Below are positions 9,782-18,107 of a DNA stretch of 64,000 nt, in pieces. Position 1 is the stretch's first letter, and every line of letters starts with the position of its first letter. The position numbers and the translations under genes were made by a program. The notes below the pieces were generated by a model. It had not been told where the DNA came from, ran no database searches, and was given only the letters and a program-made list of their open reading frames with translations. Origin of the DNA: SIG701 sp045577175 (lineage in GTDB: Bacteria > Bacillota > Clostridia > Oscillospirales > CAG-272). The stretch is from NCBI GenBank assembly GCA_045577175.1, contig JAZNHT010000044.1:1-64000 (forward strand). The letters run 5' to 3'.

Positions 9782-11748
9782 AAAACACACGCTTTATACG
9801 GTGCGCAATCCCGTTTCTGATCGCTGCTCTCACGCTCACCGCGTGCGGACAAACGACTACACCGCCGTCTCAGACCGACGACGGTGTTTTTCAAGGGACG
9901 ACGGACAGCGGCTTTGCAAGCACCCCCGACACGGGTGCCGCCATCGAAGCGGATACTGCGCCGGGCGAGTTCGAGCTCGCCGTAACGGATCGCGACACGG
10001 ATGCCTCCTACGGCACGGTAACGGCGGAAATCACATTTTCGGCAAACGCCGTTGATGTAGTCGGCGCAGGAGCCTCCGCAGACGGCACCGCCGTCACGAT
10101 TTCCAAAAAAGGCACGTATCGCCTCACGGGATCGTGCGCGGACGGCTCGGTAACGGTCAATATTCCAGCGGAGGATAAGGTGCAGCTCGTTCTCGACGGA
10201 CTGAATCTCACTGCGCAAAGCGGCGCACCGCTGATGATTGCGCAGGCGGACAAAGTATTTTTGACACTTGCAGAAAATTCTGAAAACACCCTGTCCGACG
10301 GCACGGAATACACGCAGACAGTCGGAGATTCCGCAGTAGACGGTGCGATCTTCTCCAAGGAGGATCTGACAATCAACGGCACGGGATCGCTCACCGTCCA
10401 CGGAAATTACAAGCACGGCATCGTATCAAAGGATGATCTCGTCATCACGGGCGGCACGATCACCGTAACCGCCGCTTCCACCGCCATCGACGGAAAAGAC
10501 AGCGTGCGTATCACGGGCGATCCCGTTATCACCGTAAATGCAGGCACAAACGGCATACGTTCGACAAACGCCGAAGATGGCGCGCGCGGCTATATCTGGA
10601 TTGCCGGCGGCACGGTTACCGTGAACGCAGGCACGGACGGCATCGAAGCAGTCACACTTCTGCGCATCGACGGCGGCACGCTGACGCTGACCACAGGAGG
10701 CGGCTCGGCAAACGCCTCCACGAAAACGGACGGCGGCTTTAACGGAGGCTGGGGACAGTGGGGCGGCTATCCGGGGTATCCGGGCGGCTACGGTCAGACG
10801 ACGACCGACACCGAATCCGCAAGCGCGAAGGGGCTGAAGGCGACGGGCGACATCATGATTACAAACGGAACGGTCACGATTGATTCCTCCGACGACTCGA
10901 TCCACGCAAACGCGAACGCGACCGTCACGGGCGGCACGATCACCGCCTCATCCGGCGACGACGGCATCCATGCCGACACGGCACTCACAATCACGGGCGG
11001 CGATATTACAATTACAAAAAGCTACGAGGGACTGGAAGCGACAGACATCGTGTTCGCCGGCGGCAAGGCATACATCACGGCAAGCGATGACGGACTGAAC
11101 GCCGCAGGCGGCAACGATAATTCCGCATTCGGCGGCGGCATGGGACGCCCGGGACAAAATATGTTCTCCGGCACGACGGGAACGCTCACGATTGCGGGCG
11201 GATACTTGATCGTAAACGCATCGGGCGACGGCGTGGATTCCAACGGCACACTAACCGTGACCGGCGGTGTAACGCTCGTTTCCGGACCGACGAACAGCGG
11301 CAACGGCGCGCTGGATTATCAGACGAGCGCGTCGATCACGGGCGGCACCTTCATCGCGTGCGGCGCATCGGGCATGGCGCAGAATTTCTCCGATGCCGCG
11401 CAGGGCTCGATCATGACGAATGTATCCACGCAATCTGCAAACACCCCGATCGCCGTCTGCGACGCGGACGGCACGGTGCTCGCCTCGTTCACGCCGATGA
11501 AGGCGTATCAGAACGTGGTAATCAGCGCGCCGACGCTGAAGCAGGGCGAGACGTACACGATCTGTACGGGTGAGATTGCAAACGCGGACGGCTTCGGCTA
11601 TGCGGCAGGAAGCGCAATCGAAACCGGCACGGTGCTCGCCACCGTGGAGCTATCCTCCCTTATCTATGGCGGCGGTATGGGCGGCTTTGGCGGCGGTATG
11701 GGAGGTCCCGGCGGCATGGGCGGCGGACGCCCCGGCGGAGGATGGTAA
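9778..11748 (+). CDS. Carbohydrate-binding beta-helix lipoprotein (Cthe_2159-like)
   Basis: A 656-residue exported lipoprotein: signal peptide with lipobox LTAC (Cys about residue 23), a Thr/Pro-rich linker, then long beta-helix-like repeats (ITGGTITV, VTGGTITASSGDDGIHAD, and SDDGLNAAGGN variants). This matches the clostridial Cthe_2159/DUF4353 family, whose founding member binds acidic and cellulosic polysaccharides and calcium. Two Gly-rich segments interrupt it, one inside the helix (about 320-342) and one at the very C-terminus (GGGMGGFGGGMGGPGG). It ends the VTC operon and is followed by a terminator. A role on the outer face in holding a polymer is likely but inferred. Confidence 0.82.
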   Translation: MKNTRFIRCAIPFLIAALTLTACGQTTTPPSQTDDGVFQGTTDSGFASTPDTGAAIEADTAPGEFELAVTDRDTDASYGTVTAEITFSANAVDVVGAGASADGTAVTISKKGTYRLTGSCADGSVTVNIPAEDKVQLVLDGLNLTAQSGAPLMIAQADKVFLTLAENSENTLSDGTEYTQTVGDSAVDGAIFSKEDLTINGTGSLTVHGNYKHGIVSKDDLVITGGTITVTAASTAIDGKDSVRITGDPVITVNAGTNGIRSTNAEDGARGYIWIAGGTVTVNAGTDGIEAVTLLRIDGGTLTLTTGGGSANASTKTDGGFNGGWGQWGGYPGYPGGYGQTTTDTESASAKGLKATGDIMITNGTVTIDSSDDSIHANANATVTGGTITASSGDDGIHADTALTITGGDITITKSYEGLEATDIVFAGGKAYITASDDGLNAAGGNDNSAFGGGMGRPGQNMFSGTTGTLTIAGGYLIVNASGDGVDSNGTLTVTGGVTLVSGPTNSGNGALDYQTSASITGGTFIACGASGMAQNFSDAAQGSIMTNVSTQSANTPIAVCDADGTVLASFTPMKAYQNVVISAPTLKQGETYTICTGEIANADGFGYAAGSAIETGTVLATVELSSLIYGGGMGGFGGGMGGPGGMGGGRPGGGW

Positions 11749-11756
11749 AAGCAACA

Positions 11757-11787
11757 GAAAAAGCTGTAAGAAATTACAGCTTTTTTC
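11757..11787 (+). terminator. Intrinsic terminator of the VTC operon
   Basis: AAAAAGCTGTAA and TTACAGCTTTTTT form a 12-bp stem around GAAA with a T tail. Confidence 0.9.
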
Positions 11788-11796
11788 GTTTTCGGC

Positions 11797-11825
11797 GTAA
11801 CTTTTCTGCCGAAACGGTGTCTATA
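11797..11825 (+). promoter_or_regulatory. Candidate ECF-type autoregulated promoter
   Basis: GTAACTTTT followed about 13 bases later by TGTCTATA resembles ECF promoters with an AAC -35 core and a GTC -10 core. It lies directly before the ECF sigma factor gene, suggesting self-control. Confidence 0.45.
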
Positions 11826-11864
11826 TAGGTGAAAGGCCTTATCAGTACAGAAAGGAAATCACAG

Positions 11865-12422
11865 ATGGATGACAATCGTATTATAGAAATGTACTTTGCG
11901 CGCAGTGAGGACGCGATCACCGAAACGGACAGAAAATACGGGCAGTACTGCCGCACCATTGCGTACAATATTCTTTTCTCCCATGAGGATACGGACGAAT
12001 GTGTCAGCGACACGTACATGAAAGCGTGGGATTCGATACCTCCGCAAAAGCCGCTGTACCTTGCCGCTTTTCTCGGAAAAATCACGCGCAATCTGTCACT
12101 GAACCGCTTCAAACGGGAGCACGCCCAAAAACGAAACGGCGGCGCACAGGTCGTCTTTGATGAGCTTGCGGAGTGCATCCCCGATCCGTCGGCAGGTGAT
12201 GACATCAGCGATGAGCTCGCGCTGAAAGAAGCGTTCAACTCCTTTTTAGCCGCTTTGCCGCCGCTGCACCGCGTGATTTTTGTGCGCCGATATTGGTATC
12301 TCACCCCGCTGAAGGAGATCGCCGCGGCATACGGCTACACGGAGGGAAGCGTGAAAGCAATCCTTTCGCGCACACGCACCCGCTTCAGAAAACATCTTGA
12401 AAAGGAAGGAATCCGCATATGA
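11865..12422 (+). CDS. ECF-like sigma factor
   Basis: A 185-residue alternative sigma factor. Region 2 includes EDTDECVSDTYMKAWDSI and LGKITRNLSLNRFKREHA; region 4 includes LPPLHRVIFVRRYWYLTPLKEIAAAYGYTEGSVKAILSRT. The ATG at 11865 is preferred to a GTG at 11829 because AAAGGA lies at proper distance. The stop overlaps the next ATG (ATGA), coupling it to a membrane protein that likely acts as its anti-sigma or sensor, the usual ECF arrangement. Its stimulus is unknown. Confidence 0.9.
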   Translation: MDDNRIIEMYFARSEDAITETDRKYGQYCRTIAYNILFSHEDTDECVSDTYMKAWDSIPPQKPLYLAAFLGKITRNLSLNRFKREHAQKRNGGAQVVFDELAECIPDPSAGDDISDELALKEAFNSFLAALPPLHRVIFVRRYWYLTPLKEIAAAYGYTEGSVKAILSRTRTRFRKHLEKEGIRI

Positions 12423-13621
12423 AACGAATGAAACTGCTCAAAGCCTTTGGGCTGATTCACGAATCCTACGTCACCGAAGCCTCCCCCGAAAACGAAAAGA
12501 AATTCGCACGGAAAAACGTGTCCCGCCTCGCCCTCCGCTGCGGTGCGCTTGCCGCCGCCCTCGCCCTCGTGATTTTTGGCAGTGTGCATCTCTGCCGCCA
12601 CAGTCTGCCGCAGTACGCCACGGAAATACTCTCCGTTTCGGACATGGACATCGGCATGGGATACGAGGGGTATCAGGCATACGAAATCGGCGAGCTTCGC
12701 ACGGACAATCCCGTGGGCGGAAAGACGGTCAAAGCACTGAACGTCTACCGAAACACGATCTCCTATGACGAGCGGCTGTACCCGTACGGACAGGATCTGG
12801 ACGCTATGAAAGCATATCTGCTTTCGCTCGCGGATAAACTCGGGCTGGACACCGACACGCTCGAAATCCTTGACAACGCGCCCGGAGAGGGGCAGATGCA
12901 GGGACTGATTATGGAATTTGCCTCCCGCGGTCTGGAAGTACCGGAATACTATAAGCTCCCCTACATCGTGTACGTACAGACGGAGAATTACAGAATCGAA
13001 GTAAACGCCGATATGACAGCGACGATCCATTTCACAGAACGTCCCGCCCTCCCCGCAGAGTATCACTTCACACACACCTCCACGCCGGAAGAGCTCGCCG
13101 CGGCAGGTGAATATCTGTGGTCGCAGTACGGCGATCTCATCGGATACGAAAATCCGCAGATGTGCATCACAGGCGGAGGCTACAGCACGGATGGCACGCA
13201 GTCGTACTCCCTCGCGTTTTACGACGGAGAGCGGGATATGACGGAGAATTTCGAAAACTATTCGTTCAACCGCGCCGAATTTGCGCCCGACTCCGACGGA
13301 AATCTGTATCTCATCCGCATCTACAACGATGCCGCGCTGGAAAAAATCGGGCTCTACCCCCTCATCAGCGAGGAGGCGGCGACAGCGCTTCTGCTTAACG
13401 GGCAGTATTACACAAGCGTCACGGAGGATTTTCCCGGCGAGGATGCCATCCTGAAATGCGAGCTCATGTTCCGTGCCGGCAGTAAGGATCAGATTCTTTT
13501 GCCGTTCTACCGATTCTACGTACAGCTTGCAGACGCCCCCGGTATGCATCTGTATCCCGACGGTATGCAGACATACGGTGTGTACTACGTGCCCGCCGTC
13601 GATCCGGCGTATCTTCAGTAA
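12419..13621 (+). CDS. Membrane-anchored partner of the ECF sigma factor (putative anti-sigma/sensor)
   Basis: This 400-residue protein has a short N-terminal cytoplasmic segment (about 40 residues), one membrane helix (ALRCGALAAALALVIFGSVHL) and a ~335-residue extracellular domain rich in Tyr and acidic residues. No zinc anti-sigma HXXXCXXC motif is present. Position, 4-base overlap and topology argue that it senses envelope conditions and restrains the sigma factor, but this is inference. A terminator follows it. Confidence 0.7.
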   Translation: MKRMKLLKAFGLIHESYVTEASPENEKKFARKNVSRLALRCGALAAALALVIFGSVHLCRHSLPQYATEILSVSDMDIGMGYEGYQAYEIGELRTDNPVGGKTVKALNVYRNTISYDERLYPYGQDLDAMKAYLLSLADKLGLDTDTLEILDNAPGEGQMQGLIMEFASRGLEVPEYYKLPYIVYVQTENYRIEVNADMTATIHFTERPALPAEYHFTHTSTPEELAAAGEYLWSQYGDLIGYENPQMCITGGGYSTDGTQSYSLAFYDGERDMTENFENYSFNRAEFAPDSDGNLYLIRIYNDAALEKIGLYPLISEEAATALLLNGQYYTSVTEDFPGEDAILKCELMFRAGSKDQILLPFYRFYVQLADAPGMHLYPDGMQTYGVYYVPAVDPAYLQ

Positions 13622-13628
13622 ATGAAAC

Positions 13629-13660
13629 GAGGTGCCTCCAAAAGGCACCTCTTCTTTATT
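13629..13660 (+). terminator. Terminator of the ECF sigma operon
   Basis: GAGGTGCC and GGCACCTC form an 8-bp stem followed by TTCTTTATTT. Confidence 0.85.
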
Positions 13661-13680
13661 TCCAAAATCCCTCTCCCCCC

Positions 13681-13709
13681 TTGTAAAACTATCAAAAATG
13701 TGTTATACT
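13681..13709 (+). promoter_or_regulatory. Sigma-A promoter of prfC
   Basis: TTGTAA and TATACT are separated by 17 bases, about 30 bases before the start codon. Confidence 0.7.
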
Positions 13710-13740
13710 GTTATTTGTATGAATTTTTGGAAACGGACGG

Positions 13741-15339
13741 ATGAATATGACACTCGAACAAGAAATCAACCGCCGACGGACGTTTGCGATCATCTCGCAC
13801 CCCGACGCCGGTAAAACGACGCTGACGGAGAAATTCCTTCTCTACGGCGGCGCAATCCAATCCGCAGGCTCCGTCAAGGGAAAGGCGTCCGACAAGCACG
13901 CCGTCTCCGACTGGATGGAGATCGAGAAAAAGAGAGGTATCTCCATTACCTCCTCCGTCATGCAGTTTGAATACGACGGATTCTGCATCAATATTCTGGA
14001 TACCCCCGGACACCAGGACTTCTCCGAGGACACGTACCGCACACTGATGGCGGCGGACAGTGCCGTCATGGTCATCGATGCCGCAAAGGGTATCGAGCCG
14101 CAGACGAGAAAGCTGTTCAAGGTCTGCGCCATGCGCGATATCCCGATCTTCACGTTCATCAACAAAATGGACCGCGAGGCGCGTGATCCGTTTGATCTGC
14201 TGGATGAGCTGGAGACGGAGTTCGGCATCGCCACGTATCCGATCACGTGGCCGATCGGATGCGGTCTCCGCTTCAAGGGCGTGTACCACCGCGAACACAA
14301 ATCCATCTACTCCTATGCCGATGCACACCGCGGACGCGAGCGTCTTTCCTCCATCGACTGCACGATTGAGGACACGGACAAACTGGACGAGCTGATCGGC
14401 GAGGAGGCACGCGCGGAGCTGGTCGATCAGGTCGAGCTGCTCGACGGCGCGGGTGTGGATTTCGATCTCGAGAAGGTACGCCACGGCAAGCTCAGCCCGG
14501 TCTTCTTCGGCTCGGCGCTGAACAACTTCGGTATCGAAACGTTTCTGGAATGCTTCTTGCGCATGACGACGGCTCCCCTGCCCCGCAAAACGGAGGGCGA
14601 CACGGTCGAACCGTTCGATCCGCGTTTTTCGGCATTTGTCTTTAAGATCCAGGCGAACATGAACAAAGCCCACCGCGACCGTATCGCGTTCATGCGCATC
14701 TGCTCGGGCAGATTCGAGCGCGGCGAGGATTACTATCACGTGCAGGGCGATAAAAAGCTGAAGCTCTCCCAGCCGCAGCAGATGATGGCGCAGGAGCGCT
14801 CCGTCATCGATGAGGCGTATGCGGGCGACATCATCGGCGTATTCGATCCGGGCATTTTCTCGATTGGTGATACGGTCTGCGACCCGTCGATGAAGGTGAC
14901 ATTCGAGGGCATTCCGAACTTCGCGCCGGAGATTTTTGTGGAGGTCGAGCAGATCGACAGCATGAAGCGCAAGCAGTTTGCAAAGGGCATGAATCAGATC
15001 GCGCAGGAAGGTGCGATCCGTATCTTCTGCGAGCCGAACTCCGGTATGGAGCGTGTCTACGTGGGCGTAGTCGGCACGCTGCAGCTCGACGTGCTGGAAT
15101 CCCGCATGAAGAGCGAATACGGTGTCGATTACCGCCAGTATCCGCAGCCGTACACGATCATCAAGCGCGTACCTGACGGCGTGGATGTATCGAAGCTGAA
15201 CCTGTACGAGGTCAAGTGGGTACAGGATTTCCGCGGCGGCAACTATCTTCTCTTCCAGACGCAGTGGCATGTGAATCACACGCTGGATAAAAACGAGGGG
15301 CTTACGCTGCTCGAATACGGCGATGCAAAGGATGAATAA
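13741..15339 (+). CDS. prfC: Peptide chain release factor 3
   Basis: A 532-residue translational GTPase that recycles RF1/RF2 from the ribosome after termination. Motifs: G1 SHPDAGKTTLTEK, G2 region with RGISITSSVMQF, G3 DTPGHQDFSEDTYR, G4 NKMDREARDP and G5-like GSAL. Length and the SITSS effector (rather than EF-G sequence) identify RF3. ATG at 13741 or the in-frame ATG six bases later are both possible. It is a single-gene unit between its own promoter and a bidirectional terminator. Confidence 0.96.
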   Translation: MNMTLEQEINRRRTFAIISHPDAGKTTLTEKFLLYGGAIQSAGSVKGKASDKHAVSDWMEIEKKRGISITSSVMQFEYDGFCINILDTPGHQDFSEDTYRTLMAADSAVMVIDAAKGIEPQTRKLFKVCAMRDIPIFTFINKMDREARDPFDLLDELETEFGIATYPITWPIGCGLRFKGVYHREHKSIYSYADAHRGRERLSSIDCTIEDTDKLDELIGEEARAELVDQVELLDGAGVDFDLEKVRHGKLSPVFFGSALNNFGIETFLECFLRMTTAPLPRKTEGDTVEPFDPRFSAFVFKIQANMNKAHRDRIAFMRICSGRFERGEDYYHVQGDKKLKLSQPQQMMAQERSVIDEAYAGDIIGVFDPGIFSIGDTVCDPSMKVTFEGIPNFAPEIFVEVEQIDSMKRKQFAKGMNQIAQEGAIRIFCEPNSGMERVYVGVVGTLQLDVLESRMKSEYGVDYRQYPQPYTIIKRVPDGVDVSKLNLYEVKWVQDFRGGNYLLFQTQWHVNHTLDKNEGLTLLEYGDAKDE

Positions 15340-15342
15340 GCA

Positions 15343-15375
15343 AAAAGGGACTGCCCGAAGGCAGCCCCTTTTCAT
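15343..15375. terminator. Bidirectional terminator between convergent prfC and tetR-type gene
   Basis: AAAAGGG-CTGCC pairs with GGCAG-CCCTTTT around CGAA; both strands end in T runs. Confidence 0.85.
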
Positions 15376-15948
15376 TTACGGCAGATCGAACTCACGATCG
15401 ATACTGTCATAGATCATTTTGTATGTCGCTTCGCTATCCTCCAGCGATCCGTTTTTCATCAGAATCACGGCACCGAACAAAAGCGAGCGAATGATGTACA
15501 CCTTCCGCCGGATGACCTCCGGCGGCATATGAACGGAAGTGCAGTAATGCTGCACGACGTCACTCGAAAGCACCGTCAGCTTTCCCTTTTCCCGAATCTG
15601 ATCCTCATCGAGCGAGCTGTCGTTCAAAAGAATCACCGCCTGGTAGCCGGGGTTGTCGCAAAGAAATCGGATATACGCAAGGCACAGATCGAGAATCATG
15701 GCGCGGTAGTCGCCCGGATGCAAAAGAAGAACCTCCCTCTGCACCTCTGCCCAGCGGCGGTTGATGTACCGAAGCACCTCAAGAATCAGTTCGTTTTTGT
15801 TTTTGAAGTGCTTATACGGTGCAGCGCACGAAACGCCGCATTCCGCTGCCACGCGGCGGATGGAGAAATCGGCGACGCCGTGCTCCGCGATCTCTCCGAT
15901 CGTCGCCTGGATGATCCGTTCGCGGGATGTCTCATTCGGCTGTCGCAT
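15376..15948 (-). CDS. TetR family transcriptional regulator
   Basis: The 190-residue protein has an N-terminal TetR helix-turn-helix (IIQATIGEIAEHGVADFSIRRVAAECGVSCAAPYKHFKNKNELI, residues about 10-55, shown here in part) and a helical ligand domain. The start at 15948 gives a normal-length TetR protein and overlaps the end of the acyl-CoA synthetase gene by 17 bases; ATG at 15957 is an alternative. Being second in the operon, and with a perfect 15-bp palindrome at the shared promoter, it is most likely an autorepressor responding to acyl-CoA or fatty acid, as in FadR-type regulators (inference). Confidence 0.88.
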   Translation of the reverse strand: MRQPNETSRERIIQATIGEIAEHGVADFSIRRVAAECGVSCAAPYKHFKNKNELILEVLRYINRRWAEVQREVLLLHPGDYRAMILDLCLAYIRFLCDNPGYQAVILLNDSSLDEDQIREKGKLTVLSSDVVQHYCTSVHMPPEVIRRKVYIIRSLLFGAVILMKNGSLEDSEATYKMIYDSIDREFDLP

Positions 15949-17656
15949 TGCCGTCATCCCCCTCGGATTTATTTTCCTCGGCGGCACGCTTGATCTTGCG
16001 CGTCGTCGTCTTGACAAACTCCGTTTTGCGCACGTTGACCTTCATAATCCGACGGAACGACGGCAGCTTCTCGTTGACCTCGCGCACGATAGCAAGCATG
16101 ATCTCGCGCACCTTCTCGCGGTATTCGGGACTGTCGGGCGTGATGCCGTCCTTCGAAAGCCGCGCATCCACCGCCTCGTAATCGGGGAATACGGCGGCAG
16201 TCACGACAACGTCGCGCTCGCCCTCCTCGCCGAAGACCATCGATTCCTTAATGAGCGAATGCTTGTCAAGATAATACTCCAGCTCCTCGGGGAAGATTTT
16301 TTTGCCGTTCTGCGTTACGATCATGGATTTGCGCCGTCCCGTGATCTGGTACGCGCCGTTTTCCTTCCGTCTCGCAAGATCGCCCGTGCGGAACCAGCCG
16401 TCCGTGAGAACGCGCGCCGTCTCCTCGGGATTTTTGTAATAGCCGAGCATGACGTTCGGACCGCGCACGGCGATTTCACCGACACCGTTTTCATCGGGAT
16501 CAAGCAGCTTTACGTCAACGCCGCAGACGGGGTAGCCTATATCGTCCGCACAGCGGTAAAAATCGCTGTGCATGATGCAGACGGGCGCGGTCTCAGTCAG
16601 ACCGTAGCCGATCAGCACCTGAAAGCCGAAGCGCTCAAGATCCTTATACACCTCGGGCGAAAGCGGTGCGGCACCGGAGAGAATCCGCGTAAGTCTGCCG
16701 CCGAATGCGTCGCGCACGGTGGAGAAAATTTTACGGGAGAGCGCGGAATTTGCCCGTCCGACCGCATCGGACGCTCTGCGCTGGAGGGCAAGCACAGCCG
16801 TGCCGCCTTTGATATTTTTATATTTTTTCAAAATCGAATTGCGCAGTGTCTCGAGAATCAAAGGCACCGCGATAAAGATCGTCGGGGAAAACAGTTTGAA
16901 ATCCTCCGTCAGACGGCGGAGCGAATCGTTATACGCGATACTGCCGCCCGCATACAGAATCGCAAGCAGGCCTGCCGTACATTCGTAGGTGTGATGCAGA
17001 GGAAGAACGGACAGAACGCGGTCGTTCGTACCGACGCTGACCTTGCGCACCACACGGACAATATCACTGCACACGTTGTACTGCGAAAGCATGACGCCCT
17101 TGGCAAGTCCCGTCGTGCCGGATGTGTAGAGCAGGATGCCGAGTGCCTTCGGATCGATCTTGTGATCGGCAAAGGAGGTATCGCCCGTCGCAAGCAGATT
17201 TTCACCCGTGCGGAGCATATCTGCCATATTTTCGGCAGGCAGGCGGAGCCAGTCGCCCGAAAGCGCATTGATTTTATCCTCCATACCGCCCATATAGACG
17301 ATGGCGGACAGCTCGGAGTCATCGATAACGTACTGCAATTCCTCCGGCTTCAATTCCTTATCGAGCGGCACAATGATGCCCGTCCCCGCGCACACGGAAA
17401 GATACGTCAACGCCCATTCATACGAGTTTTTGCCGAGCACGCCGATCTTCTTCCCCTCCAGGGAGCGGCTGTTCAGATAGGTGGAAAACGCCTTCACGTT
17501 TTCACAAAGCTCCGCATACGTAACCTCACGCACGCCTTTTCCTTCTCTATAGATAAAAGCACATTCGTCGTGAAACAGCTCTGCGCCCGAAAGCACGATT
17601 TCCCGCACGGTGAAAACATCCCGCACGTCGTAAACAAGGTTATCCTTTCGATTCAA
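15932..17656 (-). CDS. Long-chain acyl-CoA synthetase (AMP-binding enzyme)
   Basis: A 574-residue adenylate-forming ligase. The AMP-binding signature LLYTSGTTGLAKGVMLS, the A5 motif GYGLTETAP, the A7 region GWFRTGDLARR and the A8 motif ITGRRKSMIVTQNGKKIFPEELE are all present, and a C-terminal Lys-rich tail follows. This fits fatty acyl-CoA synthetases that activate carboxylates with ATP and CoA. The TTG start at 17656 has GGAGG 8 bases upstream; no other start fits. It overlaps the downstream TetR gene. Chain length preference cannot be read; a role in membrane lipid remodelling or fatty acid uptake is likely. Confidence 0.92.
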   Translation of the reverse strand: MNRKDNLVYDVRDVFTVREIVLSGAELFHDECAFIYREGKGVREVTYAELCENVKAFSTYLNSRSLEGKKIGVLGKNSYEWALTYLSVCAGTGIIVPLDKELKPEELQYVIDDSELSAIVYMGGMEDKINALSGDWLRLPAENMADMLRTGENLLATGDTSFADHKIDPKALGILLYTSGTTGLAKGVMLSQYNVCSDIVRVVRKVSVGTNDRVLSVLPLHHTYECTAGLLAILYAGGSIAYNDSLRRLTEDFKLFSPTIFIAVPLILETLRNSILKKYKNIKGGTAVLALQRRASDAVGRANSALSRKIFSTVRDAFGGRLTRILSGAAPLSPEVYKDLERFGFQVLIGYGLTETAPVCIMHSDFYRCADDIGYPVCGVDVKLLDPDENGVGEIAVRGPNVMLGYYKNPEETARVLTDGWFRTGDLARRKENGAYQITGRRKSMIVTQNGKKIFPEELEYYLDKHSLIKESMVFGEEGERDVVVTAAVFPDYEAVDARLSKDGITPDSPEYREKVREIMLAIVREVNEKLPSFRRIMKVNVRKTEFVKTTTRKIKRAAEENKSEGDDGNATAE

Positions 17657-17688
17657 TGCATGATCCTCCGATATGTTTTTTTGATTAA

Positions 17689-17703
17689 GTTATCAGTGAT
17701 AAC
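17689..17703. promoter_or_regulatory. Perfect TetR-type operator
   Basis: GTTATCA-G-TGATAAC is an exact inverted repeat resembling tet operators, placed across the expected transcription start (about +1 to +16) of the acyl-CoA synthetase/TetR operon. Confidence 0.8.
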
Positions 17704-17711
17704 CTATTGGG

Positions 17712-17740
17712 ATTATACCATAAATATGCACCGCTGTCAA
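17712..17740 (-). promoter_or_regulatory. Perfect consensus sigma-A promoter of the acyl-CoA synthetase operon
   Basis: TTGACA (17735-17740) and TATAAT (17712-17717) on the minus strand, spacer 17. Confidence 0.9.
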
Positions 17741-17778
17741 TGCAAATGCAAATTTTTTTATTTTTTCTCAAAAAAACA

Positions 17779-17807
17779 TTGACACAGGGCGGCGAGAGTG
17801 CTATAAT
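17779..17807 (+). promoter_or_regulatory. Perfect consensus sigma-A promoter of the aromatic operon
   Basis: TTGACA and TATAAT with a 17-base spacer, divergent from the acyl-CoA synthetase promoter 39 bases away. Confidence 0.92.
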
Positions 17808-17859
17808 TAGCGTACAGGCATTTTTGCATGATTATACAGACAGGAGATACGAAAGTACG

Positions 17860-17922
17860 ATGGCTTCCACGTTCGCATTTGCATACTATTACTTTTACTT
17901 TTTTGCGTTTAACAAAGCGTAA
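17860..17922 (+). CDS. Phe/Tyr-rich leader peptide of the aromatic amino acid operon
   Basis: A 20-codon reading frame lies between the operon promoter and the attenuator hairpin. Ten of its residues are aromatic: six Phe and four Tyr, packed as FAFAYYYFYFFAF, with no Trp. This composition matches the products of the operon that follows (Phe and Tyr, no trp genes), the hallmark of ribosome-stalling attenuation as in pheL. AGGAG lies rather far upstream (about 13 bases), so initiation may be modest. I could not find a clear-cut antiterminator pairing by eye. Confidence 0.85.
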   Translation: MASTFAFAYYYFYFFAFNKA

Positions 17923-17987
17923 CGGGTAAGAGTGATTTTTGCTGCGAAAATAAAGCCGCATCATTTCGTATAAAATTACGATTGACA

Positions 17988-18024
17988 GGCCTCACAGTGA
18001 AAACACTGTGGGGCTTCTTTTATT
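17988..18024 (+). terminator. Attenuator terminator of the aromatic operon
   Basis: GGCCTCACAGTG pairs with CACTGTGGGGC around AAAA and is followed by TTCTTTTATT. It lies 66 bases after the leader peptide stop and 84 bases before aroF, the right place to abort transcription when Phe/Tyr-tRNA is plentiful. Confidence 0.85.
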
Positions 18025-18107
18025 CTCCGTCCCCCTGTTTCAAATCATGTATGAAAACTTTTGCAAACAAATCCGAATATATGTAATAAAACGAAGGAGA
18101 TTCTCCC

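Noticed and set aside
13711..15375. A 554-codon open frame antisense to prfC
   Set aside because: It mirrors the codon bias of prfC, has no ribosome site and its translation is Arg/His-rich without domain pattern; prfC is unmistakable on the other strand. Similar long antisense frames over clpC, aroF/tyrA, the acyl-CoA synthetase and aspS were rejected for the same reason.
17704..18107. T-box or TRAP-type control of the aromatic operon
   Set aside because: No T-box core sequence and no GAG/TAG repeats are present; the Phe/Tyr leader peptide with terminator explains the region better.
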